NCBI GenBank assembly: GCA_947631305.1
Contig: CANRKV010000007.1
Span: forward strand, 1 to 21,051
Direction: 5' to 3'
Length of the DNA stretch: 21,051 nt
From: an uncultured Jeotgalicoccus sp.
GTDB lineage: Bacteria; Bacillota; Bacilli; Staphylococcales; Salinicoccaceae
The translations under genes and the position numbers were made by a program. How positions within the stretch are numbered: the first letter of the stretch is position 1; every line of letters starts with the position of its first letter. The notes beneath the pieces were generated by a model. The model was given only the letters and a program-made list of their open reading frames with translations. It searched no databases and was not told where the DNA came from. Below, piece after piece: positions 14,938-21,051 of this stretch.

Positions 14938-15321
14938 TTATTGAGCCGGCGGCCCTTTCGGCTGTGCAATATTGCCTTCTTTTCTTTCCTTGTGCAGTCT
15001 GTATCTGTAACCTGCGAGTATAATTGCAATAACAATTAAACACTCGGCAACAGGATAGAACGCACCGAAAAATGTCAGGAATATTACGCCGATAAACATC
15101 ATTAAATAAATAACTAATGTTTGCCAAAGCTTAACTTTGCGGGCAAATCCTAATTGATACACGATAGCACACAGCACGAAAATCGTAATGAATAAATACC
15201 ACATACCGGCTTCAGGATTCGTATCCAGGCCATATAATCTCCCGAAGAAAGTGAGGCGCTCTTGCAACCCCGTCCCACTTTGGGTATTCAGGAGAATGAG
15301 AGGATTAAACAACTGCCTCAC
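14938..15321 (-). CDS. ylaH: YlaH-like membrane protein
   Basis: The 127-aa product matches the YlaH-like family of Bacillales, whose function is unknown. It has about three hydrophobic helices (about residues 40-60, 67-86 and 89-104), an N-terminal amphipathic part and a basic, proline-rich tail (RLHKERKEG onwards). The gene follows typA by 15 bp on the same strand, as ylaH follows ylaG (typA) in B. subtilis; this supports the name. The start is uncertain: the GTG at 15321 is preceded by GGAG, but a TTG three codons later is also possible. Confidence 0.8.
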   Translation of the reverse strand: MRQLFNPLILLNTQSGTGLQERLTFFGRLYGLDTNPEAGMWYLFITIFVLCAIVYQLGFARKVKLWQTLVIYLMMFIGVIFLTFFGAFYPVAECLIVIAIILAGYRYRLHKERKEGNIAQPKGPPAQ

Positions 15322-15336
15322 TCCACTCCGCTATTA

Positions 15337-17160
15337 TTAATTACCTTTTTTATACGCTTTTTCACGAGCGTTTTTCTCTAGAATTTTCTTACGCATACGA
15401 ACTGATTCCGGAGTAATCTCCACAAGTTCATCTTCGTTAATATATTCCAGTGCTTCTTCAAGAGTTAATGATCTAGGTTTCTTCATCGTAGTCGTCTGCT
15501 CTTTATTAGCTGAACGAATGTTATTGGCAGCTTTAACTTTAGTAATGTTTACTGCAAGGTCATTTTCGCGTGAGTTTTCTCCAACGATCATACCTTCGTA
15601 AACTTCAGTACCAGGTTCCATAAAGTTCGTTCCGCGTCCTTCAAGTGCAAGGATTGAGTACGTGCTTGCAGCACCTTTGTCAATCGATACAAGAACACCA
15701 TTTCTTCTTCCGCCGATACGCCCTTTAACTAATGGACGGTATTCTTCGAAAGTATGGTTGATGATACCGTAACCGCGTGTCATAGACATGAATTCCGTGC
15801 GGTATCCGATAAGTCCGCGTGCCGGAATAAGGAATGTCAGACGAGTCTGGCCATTTCCTGTTGTTACCATGTCGAGCATTTCACCTTTACGTGTACCCAT
15901 TGATTCGATAATGCTTCCTGTGTTTTCTTCGTGAACATCGATTTGTACACGTTCGAACGGCTCACATTTAACACCGTCTACTTCACGAATGATAACTTCC
16001 GGTTTTGATACCTGAAGCTCGAAGCCTTCACGGCGTAAGTTCTCGATAAGAATAGACAGGTGAAGCTCACCGCGTCCTGAAACTTTCCATGCATCCGGCT
16101 GATCTGTAGGATCTACACGCAGTGATACATCCGTCTCTAATTGAAGCATTAAGCGTTCTTCAATTTTTCTGGCTGTAACGTGTTTCCCTTCACGACCTGC
16201 GAATGGTGAGTTGTTTACCGCAAATGTCATTTGCAGAGTCGGTTCATCGATGTGAAGAACAGGCAGTGCTTCCTGAGCATCAGTCGGTGTAATTGTTTCA
16301 CCAACGTTAATATCTTCCATACCGCTTATCGCGATTAGTTCTCCTGCTTTAGCAGTTTCAATTTCCACGCGTGCAAGTCCCAGGAAACCAAAAATTTTCG
16401 ATACACGGAAGTTTTTAACAGACCCGTCTATTTTAATTAATGACACAGTTTCACCAACGTTAATCGTTCCGCGGAATACGCGTCCGATTCCGATACGGCC
16501 TACGTAGTCGTTGTAATCCAGTAATGAAACCTGGAATTGCAACGGCTCGTCACTGTTGTCTACAGGTGCAGGTACGTAGTCTAAAATAGTATCGTAGATA
16601 GACTGCATGTTTTCATCCTGCTCACCTATTTCAAGACTTGCTGTACCATTCATTGCAGATGCGTACACAACCGGGAATTCCAGCTGGTCGTCATTTGCGT
16701 CAAGTTCGATAAATAGTTCAAGTACGTCGTCCACTACTTCTTCAGGACGTGCACTCGGTTTGTCGATTTTGTTTACTACTACTACCGGTTTTAAGTTTTG
16801 TTCCAATGCTTTTTTAAGTACAAAGCGTGTCTGAGGCATAGTACCCTCATATGCATCGACAACTAGAATTACGCCGTCAACCATTTTCATAATACGCTCT
16901 ACTTCACCGCCGAAGTCTGCGTGACCCGGTGTATCTAAAATGTTAATACGCGTATCTTTGTAGTCGATCGCCGTATTTTTTGCCAGAATTGTAATTCCGC
17001 GTTCACGTTCAATATCATTCGAGTCCATGGCACGTTCTTCAACGTGTTCATTTTCACGGAAAATACCAGACTGTTTTAACAGCTGGTCTACAAGTGTCGT
17101 TTTACCATGGTCTACGTGTGCAATAATTGCAATGTTTCTAATGTTTTCTCTCAGGTTCAT
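15337..17160 (-). CDS. typA: Ribosome-associated GTPase TypA/BipA
   Basis: TypA is a translational GTPase related to EF-G that binds the ribosome and supports ribosome assembly and growth under stress. The product is 607 aa, normal for the family. G1 is AHVDHGKTT (about 14-22), G2 RGITI (about 54-58), G3 DTPGHADFGGEV (about 76-87) and G4 NKID (about 130-133). Beta-barrel, EF-G-like III/V and C-terminal domains follow (SGRGELHLSILIENLRREG; RGLIGYRTEF). The ATG at 17160 is adjacent to an in-frame TTG at 17163, which is better spaced from AAGGGA and would give the MxNLRE start seen in S. aureus; either is possible. A promoter with an extended -10 lies upstream. Confidence 0.96.
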   Translation of the reverse strand: MNLRENIRNIAIIAHVDHGKTTLVDQLLKQSGIFRENEHVEERAMDSNDIERERGITILAKNTAIDYKDTRINILDTPGHADFGGEVERIMKMVDGVILVVDAYEGTMPQTRFVLKKALEQNLKPVVVVNKIDKPSARPEEVVDDVLELFIELDANDDQLEFPVVYASAMNGTASLEIGEQDENMQSIYDTILDYVPAPVDNSDEPLQFQVSLLDYNDYVGRIGIGRVFRGTINVGETVSLIKIDGSVKNFRVSKIFGFLGLARVEIETAKAGELIAISGMEDINVGETITPTDAQEALPVLHIDEPTLQMTFAVNNSPFAGREGKHVTARKIEERLMLQLETDVSLRVDPTDQPDAWKVSGRGELHLSILIENLRREGFELQVSKPEVIIREVDGVKCEPFERVQIDVHEENTGSIIESMGTRKGEMLDMVTTGNGQTRLTFLIPARGLIGYRTEFMSMTRGYGIINHTFEEYRPLVKGRIGGRRNGVLVSIDKGAASTYSILALEGRGTNFMEPGTEVYEGMIVGENSRENDLAVNITKVKAANNIRSANKEQTTTMKKPRSLTLEEALEYINEDELVEITPESVRMRKKILEKNAREKAYKKGN

Positions 17161-17206
17161 CAAGAGGATTTTCCCTTCGTATATAGAATATCTTTATAAC
17201 CGTAAC

Positions 17207-17215
17207 AGTATACCA
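17207..17215 (-). promoter_or_regulatory. Extended -10 promoter of typA
   Basis: On the minus strand TG-G-TATACT (17215-17207) forms an extended -10 element about 45 bp before the typA start. A weak -35 (TTCAGA) lies 16 bp upstream. Confidence 0.45.
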
Positions 17216-17255
17216 CATTTTTTACCAATCTGAACATTCAAGGATTTATTTTTTA

Positions 17256-17264
17256 TGATATAAT
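17256..17264 (+). promoter_or_regulatory. Extended -10 promoter of the ylaF-like gene
   Basis: TG-A-TATAAT is a perfect extended -10 element 35 bp before the ATG, with TTCAAG as a possible -35 at 16 bp. It lies back-to-back with the typA promoter. Confidence 0.5.
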
Positions 17265-17299
17265 TCAAAATAAGACAAATGACTTTTAGGGGAATAATT

Positions 17300-17491
17300 A
17301 TGGAAAAGAAAAAATCAAAAGCTGTATTTTTCATACTTGCTGTTTTGGCAGTGTTAATGATGGTCGCATTTTCAGTCTTCATCGCTGAAGAAATGATAAT
17401 ACTTGCAGTGCTTTCAGTTATCGTGTTTATCGCCATCTTTGGTGCTGGTTTCACACTCAAGAAAAAGTATCGTGAAAATGGCTGGCTGTAA
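17300..17491 (+). CDS. Small membrane protein, YlaF-like (DUF5325)
   Basis: The 63-aa product has two hydrophobic helices (about residues 7-27 and 31-50) separated by a short acidic turn (AEE), and a basic end (KKKYRENGWL). This layout and the position next to typA fit the YlaF/DUF5325 family, of unknown function. The ATG at 17300 is preceded by AGGGGA, which excludes the in-frame ATG at 17279. It is divergent from typA and followed by a terminator. Confidence 0.75.
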   Translation: MEKKKSKAVFFILAVLAVLMMVAFSVFIAEEMIILAVLSVIVFIAIFGAGFTLKKKYRENGWL

Positions 17492-17520
17492 CTTCAGTTT
17501 TTATTTAACTGCTTATTTAT

Positions 17521-17576
17521 TATAACAGATTTCCTTATTTGTATTGGAAAAATGGGGAAATCTGTTATATTTTTTT
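17521..17576 (+). terminator. Terminator after the ylaF-like gene
   Basis: TATAACAGATTTCC (17521-17534) pairs perfectly with GGAAATCTGTTATA (17556-17569) across a 21-nt loop. Seven T follow. The long loop is unusual. Confidence 0.85.
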
Positions 17577-17599
17577 GTCATTTTTTAAATTATTGTCTT

Positions 17600-17643
17600 T
17601 TGACGGTAATTTAAGACCGGTCAATAATGAGTTTATCATTATT
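17600..17643 (+). promoter_or_regulatory. Promoter of the NERD-like gene with overlapping dyad
   Basis: TTGACG (17600-17605), a 17-bp spacer and AATAAT (17623-17628) form a good sigma-A promoter. The inverted repeat AATAATGA-GTTTA-TCATTATT (17623-17630 and 17636-17643) covers the -10 and the likely transcription start and ends one base before the AAAGGAG ribosome site. It could be an operator or a 5' UTR hairpin. Confidence 0.6.
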
Positions 17644-17657
17644 AAAGGAGCTTTGCT

Positions 17658-18218
17658 GTGAGACAAAAAAATGAAAAATTAAAAGTCTATGAGTTTCTCT
17701 ATAACCGGTTGCCTTTTAGCGATGACGAATCTGAAGAATATGAAGCAATGCAGCGTATGGACTTGCTGGAAGAGCATTTCGATTTGTATTTACGAAAAAT
17801 TAATACATCGAACATGGAGCTGTTCTGGCACTGCGAAATAATTGTAGGCACCGACCATGAACTGATTAATGTACTGATTGCAACGGAATACTGCTATTAC
17901 CTGTTCATTTTGCATGATTACGACGGTGAACATTTTATTAATCCTTTTAATATTTTAATCGACAGCAGCTACGAAGCTGTCTACGATTTAAACCGGACAT
18001 CAAAAGTTTACGAGAAATTTAAGGAAACACTTATTGATGACGGTAATTTCCAGCGTCCAATTATAATCAAACACGTAGTAATGAACGAAACTTTCAAATT
18101 GGCAAAACGTCCGTCAGATCAGTTTTTATCTCTTAAAAATTTACCTTATTACTTAAGAGCTATTGAACACAGCGCTGTAATTAGAAAAAAGCAGCCGCGT
18201 CCGGGATTGCCAAGTTAA
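17658..18218 (+). CDS. NERD-like protein, N-terminal part (frame 0)
   Basis: This 186-aa frame resembles the N-terminal half of Firmicutes NERD (nuclease-related domain) proteins of about 300-340 aa. Similar features are the opening KLKVYEFLYNRLP helix, the EEHFDLYL helix (family GExxLDYYL) and the strand pair ending in DYDGEHF (family ISGxLYF). The residues expected to be catalytic are changed: the Asp of the QID motif is Asn71, and the E-x-K pair is Ile84/His86. The frame is therefore probably not an active nuclease. The start is GTG at 17658, eight bases after AAAGGAG. The frame stops at 18216-18218, before the expected zinc-ribbon, which is found in frame -1. The family call is from memory. 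Confidence 0.6.
   Translation: MRQKNEKLKVYEFLYNRLPFSDDESEEYEAMQRMDLLEEHFDLYLRKINTSNMELFWHCEIIVGTDHELINVLIATEYCYYLFILHDYDGEHFINPFNILIDSSYEAVYDLNRTSKVYEKFKETLIDDGNFQRPIIIKHVVMNETFKLAKRPSDQFLSLKNLPYYLRAIEHSAVIRKKQPRPGLPS
18185..18191 (+). other. Slippery heptamer A AAA AAG (candidate -1 frameshift site)
   Basis: The heptamer is in the exact X XXY YYZ phase of the upstream frame: ..AGA AAA AAG CAG.. It lies immediately after the TAG (18182-18184) that closes frame -1 upstream and 24 bp before the TAA that closes frame 0. A slip of -1 here continues into GCA GCC GCG and the open frame ending at 18541. A AAA AAG is a highly shift-prone heptamer in bacteria. I see no strong hairpin at the usual 5-9 nt downstream and no clear Shine-Dalgarno-like stimulator upstream. 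Confidence 0.6.
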
Positions 18219-18541
18219 AAAACCGTGCAAAAATCTCGAGCGCAGCTGCAAATGATTTCGCGTACGGTTTTAAATGTACAGCCTGCATGGAGTTTAACCT
18301 TCAGCTTCTCAGCAGTAAATTAGCATTGTGTGAATCCTGCAATACCATTCATAATATAGAAAGCATGTTTACAGATTATTTCGATATGCTGAGGCTGCTT
18401 GATATTTCAGAGCCGTATACTAAGAAGCAGATTAAAAATCATATAAACATGCCGCTCAGCAACTATGCTTTGTTAAAATATATCGGTAAAATTTTTTCGA
18501 AAACATCGAAGCATGCCCAGCAGTACTATTATAAATCATGA
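18191..18541 (+). CDS. NERD-like protein, C-terminal part (frame -1)
   Basis: Read from the slip point, this frame gives 116 residues. Joined to the first 178 residues of frame 0, it makes a 294-aa protein, near the family length. The part holds a zinc-ribbon with CTAC (residues 207-210 of the fusion) and CESC (225-228), then a helical region containing FTDYFDMLRLLDISEPYTKKQIKNHI. This matches the C-terminal zinc-ribbon plus helical domain of full-length NERD proteins. The first ATG inside the frame (18287) lies after the CTAC motif and has no ribosome site, so independent translation is unlikely. Its last 13 bp overlap the convergent suhB. It may instead be the remnant of a frameshifted pseudogene. 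Confidence 0.55.
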   Translation, partial: AAASGIAKLKNRAKISSAAANDFAYGFKCTACMEFNLQLLSSKLALCESCNTIHNIESMFTDYFDMLRLLDISEPYTKKQIKNHINMPLSNYALLKYIGKIFSKTSKHAQQYYYKS

Positions 18542-19341
18542 AATTTATCATGGAAATCATGCAGTATTTTATCATCGGTAAAGTGTTCGAGAATTTCTGA
18601 ATGGATCTTGGGATTACCGCTTATAACACTCGTCGTGCTTAAGAGCGGCAGTTCCTCTCCGTATATATCAGTCGTCTTATAACCAAGTTCACCGGTAATA
18701 ATTGCTCCTCCGGTGTAATCCCATGGATACAGTTTGAAAAACAGCAGGGCTGAAATCTGTCCTCTGGCAAGCATAGCAAACTCTAGGGCTGCCGAGCCGT
18801 AAGAACGTACGCTGCGGGATTTAGCCATAATTTCAAAAAATGGACTGCGCGTCGCTTCGCCGAGTATTCTTTTTGGATTGATGGCGATCAGAGACTGATT
18901 TAAAGGGACATCTTCTGCAGGAGCAAGTGCCTGTTCATTTAAAAAGGCACCATTACCATACTTAGCGTGATAAAGATCCTGCTTCATGCAATCGTATACT
19001 AAGCCGCAATATGGTGTTCCATCGATAAACACCCCGATGGATATTGCAAAATTCTCTCCCTGATGCACAAAATTTAAAGTGCCGTCAATCGGATCGACAA
19101 TCCAGATAACCCCTTTTGTATCATTTATATTTTCACCGTGACCTTCTTCTCCGATAATACGGTGCTCCGGAAAACGCTCCAGTATTTTAGTGTATAAAAA
19201 TTGCTCAGTTTCTTTATCAACATCAGTGACCAGATCATTCGGATTTGATTTACTGTCCACTTTAAATTCCTGAGTCATGCGTGTTTCGATAAATTTCCCT
19301 GCTTCAACGATTAATTCTTTGCCAAAGTTATATATCTCCAT
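18529..19341 (-). CDS. suhB: Inositol monophosphatase family protein (SuhB-like)
   Basis: This family hydrolyses inositol-1-phosphate and related sugar phosphates with Mg or Li-sensitive chemistry; the true substrate in Firmicutes is often unclear. The 270-aa product has GEE (64-66), the metal-binding DPIDGT (83-88) and the late PWDYTGG (Asp208), all expected ligands. Length is normal. GAGGTG precedes the ATG. It is divergent from the UPF0637 gene, as I recall in S. aureus. Its 3' end overlaps the NERD-like frame by 13 bp and no terminator is seen between the convergent genes. Confidence 0.9.
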   Translation of the reverse strand: MEIYNFGKELIVEAGKFIETRMTQEFKVDSKSNPNDLVTDVDKETEQFLYTKILERFPEHRIIGEEGHGENINDTKGVIWIVDPIDGTLNFVHQGENFAISIGVFIDGTPYCGLVYDCMKQDLYHAKYGNGAFLNEQALAPAEDVPLNQSLIAINPKRILGEATRSPFFEIMAKSRSVRSYGSAALEFAMLARGQISALLFFKLYPWDYTGGAIITGELGYKTTDIYGEELPLLSTTSVISGNPKIHSEILEHFTDDKILHDFHDKFHDL

Positions 19342-19358
19342 GAATACACCTCAATCAT

Positions 19359-19387
19359 TTGATTGCTACTCAACTTTATTTTATCAT
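19359..19387 (+). promoter_or_regulatory. Probable promoter of the UPF0637 gene
   Basis: TTGATT (19359-19364), a 17-bp spacer and TATCAT (19382-19387) form a sigma-A-like promoter 32 bp before the start codon. On the other strand, TG-A-TAAAAT overlapping this site could serve suhB. Confidence 0.45.
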
Positions 19388-19419
19388 AAGAGAGACCTTT
19401 TGAAAGGAGCTCAACCTTT

Positions 19420-20034
19420 ATGAAGTATACATTTACACAAACAGACTTCGATGTCTTCAATATCGACGGCCTGGAAAACAGAATGGCAGCACTTATTGAA
19501 AACACACGTCCGAAACTCGAACAGCTCGGTGAACACTTCAGCGCATACATAACTGAAATGACCGGCGACGAGACATATGCACATGTTGCAAAACACGCAC
19601 GCCGTACGACGAATCCACCAGACGACACGTGGGTGGCATTCAGTACCAACCCCCGCGGCTACAAAATGATGCCTCACTTCCAGATTGGTTTATATAACAG
19701 TCATGCATTTTGCATGTACGGTATTATTTACGAATCAAAAGATAAAAAACGCCTTGCAGAAAACTGGCTTGATAACATGGAGAAATTCGATAACCTTCCC
19801 GAAGATTATCAAATTTCACTCGATCATATGAAACCAGCAAAAACACCCCTTAACGAACTGGCTGAAGACGAACTCGAAAAGGGCCTCATCAGACTGCGCG
19901 ACGTTAAAAAAGGCGAATTTTTAGTCGGCAAAGTTTATAAACCCGGCGACGAAGAACTAAGTTCTGACGAAGTCTTTATCAAAGACCTCGAACAGGTGAT
20001 GGAAAACCTCGTTCAGTTCTATCATCAGGATTAA
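19420..20034 (+). CDS. yktB: UPF0637/DUF1054 family protein (YktB-like)
   Basis: The 204-aa cytosolic protein matches the YktB/DUF1054 family of Bacillales, of unknown biochemical function. Conserved parts are TDFDVFNIDGLENRM near the start, HVAKHARRTTNPPDDTWVAF (residues of about 55-74), the MPHFQIGLY strand and the DVKKGEFLVGK segment. No membrane segment is present. AAAGGAG precedes the ATG. It is the divergent neighbour of suhB, as in staphylococci, and is followed by a terminator and a repeat array. Confidence 0.9.
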   Translation: MKYTFTQTDFDVFNIDGLENRMAALIENTRPKLEQLGEHFSAYITEMTGDETYAHVAKHARRTTNPPDDTWVAFSTNPRGYKMMPHFQIGLYNSHAFCMYGIIYESKDKKRLAENWLDNMEKFDNLPEDYQISLDHMKPAKTPLNELAEDELEKGLIRLRDVKKGEFLVGKVYKPGDEELSSDEVFIKDLEQVMENLVQFYHQD

Positions 20035-20045
20035 TACTATATTTG

Positions 20046-20076
20046 ACGCAAAATCTTATGGATTTTGCGTTTTTTG
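20046..20076 (+). terminator. Terminator of the UPF0637 gene
   Basis: ACGCAAAATC (20046-20055) pairs with GATTTTGCGT (20061-20070) around a 5-nt loop. A run of six T follows, starting with the last base of the stem. Confidence 0.93.
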
Positions 20077-20094
20077 TGATTACATACTTGTTTT

Positions 20095-20299
20095 GTGCCA
20101 CCGTCGGTTCTCGGTGGCGCGCGCTCCCTTATTCTGTGCCACCGTCGTTTCTCGGTGGCGCGCGCTCCCTTGTTCCGTGCCACCGTCAATTCTCGATGGC
20201 GCGCGCTTCCCTGTTCCGTGCCACCGTCGGTTCTCGGTGGCGTGCGCTCCCTTGTTCTGTGCCACCGTCTTTTCTCGGTGGCGCACTCTCCTGTTTTAG
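20095..20299. repeat. Five tandem 41-bp GC-rich hairpin repeats in a convergent gene gap
   Basis: Units start at 20095, 20136, 20177, 20218 and 20259, with exactly 41-bp spacing. Each contains GCCACCG, an 8-nt loop beginning TC and ending TCT, and CGGTGGC, so each can fold as a 7-bp hairpin. Unit 3 has one mismatch (CGATGGC). Loops differ at their middle bases. The stem is followed by GCGCGCGC (units 1-3), GCGTGCGC (unit 4) or a degenerate form (unit 5), then a CTCC/TTCC block and a T-rich end. It lies between the UPF0637 and threonine dehydratase terminators and is far richer in GC than its surroundings. No spacers or transposase are present. Confidence 0.92.
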
Positions 20300-20324
20300 A
20301 CTGTTATTCTCGCTCATCACCTAT

Positions 20325-20375
20325 ATAAAAACCCGTACATCAGACTCCTCGGGGGGAGAAGCTGACGTACGGGTT
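20325..20375 (-). terminator. Terminator of the threonine dehydratase gene
   Basis: A 14-position stem (20330-20343 with 20362-20375, AACCCGTAC then TCAG with one mismatch) holds an inner CTCC/GGAG hairpin. On the minus strand it runs into a T tract (TTTTTATA). It lies 7 bp after the gene's stop. Confidence 0.88.
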
Positions 20376-20382
20376 GATTATT

Positions 20383-21051
20383 TTACAGCACAGTTATTTG
20401 TTCTCTCGTTATTGTTTTATGATTCGCCTGCAGTGCAAGTGACTGGATTTCTCCCATTCTGCTGAGATCCAGATTGCCGCCGCTGACGATAACTCCTGTG
20501 TGCTCGGAGTCAATTTTGTCGTTATATGCTAAAAGTGCTGCAAGTGCTGATGCACCGGCTCCTTCTACTAATGATTTTGTACGCTCAAGCAGGTAAATCA
20601 TTGCATACGCAATCTGACTTTCCGACACGCAGTATATCTCATCGACATACTGACGCACGATCTGCTGAGTTAATTCACCGGGCTGTTTGACAGCGATGCC
20701 TTCAGCTATTGTGCTGCAGCTGTTAAGAATCACATTGTCGTCTTTCGTATAATATGATTTAAACATCGATGGTGCATTTGCTGCCTGCACACCGATTATT
20801 TTAATTGATGGTTTAATCATCTTAGCTGCTACTGCTATACCGCTTATTAAACCGCCTCCGCCTATCGGTACGATTATCGTATCGAGCTGCGGTATTTCTT
20901 CCAGCATTTCCATGCTAATCGAGCCTTGTCCTGCCATAATATCGTAGTCATCGAAAGGATGAACGTATGTTGCCCCTGTCAGTTTTTTATGTTCCAAAGA
21001 AGCCGTAAATGCTTCCTGGAAACTTTGACCGACAAGTTTAACTGCTGCACC
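20383..21051 (-). CDS. Threonine ammonia-lyase (threonine dehydratase), C-terminal part (cut by window edge)
   Basis: This PLP enzyme deaminates threonine (or serine) to 2-oxobutyrate (or pyruvate) and ammonia. The visible 222 residues cover the second half of the fold-type II catalytic domain. HPFDDYDIMAGQGSI, the PLP-phosphate loop PIGGGG followed by LISGIA, the VEGAGASALAALL segment and SGGNLDLSRM are all typical. The protein ends shortly after the last motif, so there is no ACT regulatory domain. This favours a short catabolic TdcB-like enzyme over a long biosynthetic IlvA; serine racemase/dehydratase is an alternative. The N-terminal half with the PLP lysine is outside the window. The frame stays open to the window edge, so an internal TTG at 20997 is not the start. 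Confidence 0.9.
   Translation of the reverse strand, partial: GAAVKLVGQSFQEAFTASLEHKKLTGATYVHPFDDYDIMAGQGSISMEMLEEIPQLDTIIVPIGGGGLISGIAVAAKMIKPSIKIIGVQAANAPSMFKSYYTKDDNVILNSCSTIAEGIAVKQPGELTQQIVRQYVDEIYCVSESQIAYAMIYLLERTKSLVEGAGASALAALLAYNDKIDSEHTGVIVSGGNLDLSRMGEIQSLALQANHKTITREQITVL

Noticed and set aside
18217..18273. AAAACCGT/ACGGTTTT pairing downstream of the slip site as a frameshift stimulator
   Set aside because: It begins 28 nt after the heptamer and encloses 37 nt, too far and too loose for a usual stimulatory stem.
18287..18541. An independent 84-aa gene starting at ATG 18287
   Set aside because: There is no ribosome site, and the ATG falls just after the CTAC half of the zinc-ribbon, so it is better read as the C-terminal part of the upstream gene.
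20080..20299. Open frames of about 70-140 aa on both strands across the repeat array
   Set aside because: They arise from the GC-rich 41-bp repeats, which stay open in several frames at once, and they have no ribosome sites. The same repeat peptide appears shifted in each frame.
2575..20299. The 41-bp arrays as CRISPR arrays
   Set aside because: Units are directly contiguous with no unique spacers, and no cas gene is present.
1..21051. tRNA, rRNA, riboswitches, insertion sequences or prophage
   Set aside because: No cloverleaf, rRNA segment, T-box or other riboswitch core, transposase or phage gene was recognised by reading both strands.

Overview
The window is chromosomal DNA from a low-GC Gram-positive bacterium of the Staphylococcaceae. 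The order coaD-rsmD / ylbG / GDPD / ylbF / yugN-like / ctaM / ctaB-ctaA / ftsW-ylaN / typA / suhB / UPF0637 follows the block I recall from staphylococci. Two things argue against Staphylococcus aureus itself. A complete cytochrome caa3 oxidase operon (ctaCDEF plus ctaG) sits beside ctaB, and a cation-efflux gene occupies the place between ctaA and ftsW where I recall pycA. A relative such as Jeotgalicoccus or Salinicoccus is my best guess (inference). There is no rRNA, tRNA, insertion sequence, prophage or CRISPR array.

Layout. 1-1500: coaD (cut by the window edge), rsmD, a 123-aa conserved protein and ylbG. 1588-2508: a membrane-anchored glycerophosphodiester phosphodiesterase, then a gap holding a terminator, four tandem 41-bp repeats and a second terminator. 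2805-3737: ylbF (minus) and a YugN-like gene (plus), divergent across a strong inverted repeat. 3789-11559: the respiratory block. ctaB-ctaC-ctaD-ctaE-ctaF form one minus-strand operon ending in a terminator; ctaG-ctaM follow with their own promoter; ctaA is divergent from ctaB. Together these genes make heme O and heme A, the caa3 enzyme and its assembly factors. 11676-12677: a CDF cation transporter. 12748-14259: ylaN then ftsW, with a hairpin between them. 14415-17491: a 161-aa unknown, ylaH-like, typA and ylaF-like. 17658-18541: a NERD-like gene split between two frames. 18529-20034: suhB and a UPF0637 gene. 20035-20382: a terminator, five tandem 41-bp hairpin repeats and another terminator. 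20383-21051: the 3' part of a threonine dehydratase.

Most interesting points. (1) The NERD-like gene is divided between frame 0 and frame -1 exactly at the heptamer A AAA AAG. Joined, the parts give a 294-residue protein with a C-terminal zinc-ribbon, so this is either programmed -1 frameshifting or a young frameshift mutation. (2) Two arrays of different sequence have the same 41-bp period. Each lies in a tail-to-tail gap between two terminators, and each unit keeps an alternating purine-pyrimidine tract. This suggests a family of intergenic elements with a structural role. (3) Several gene boundaries carry dyads that look regulatory: ctaA/ctaB, ylbF/yugN-like, the NERD-like promoter, and a terminator-like hairpin just before ftsW.
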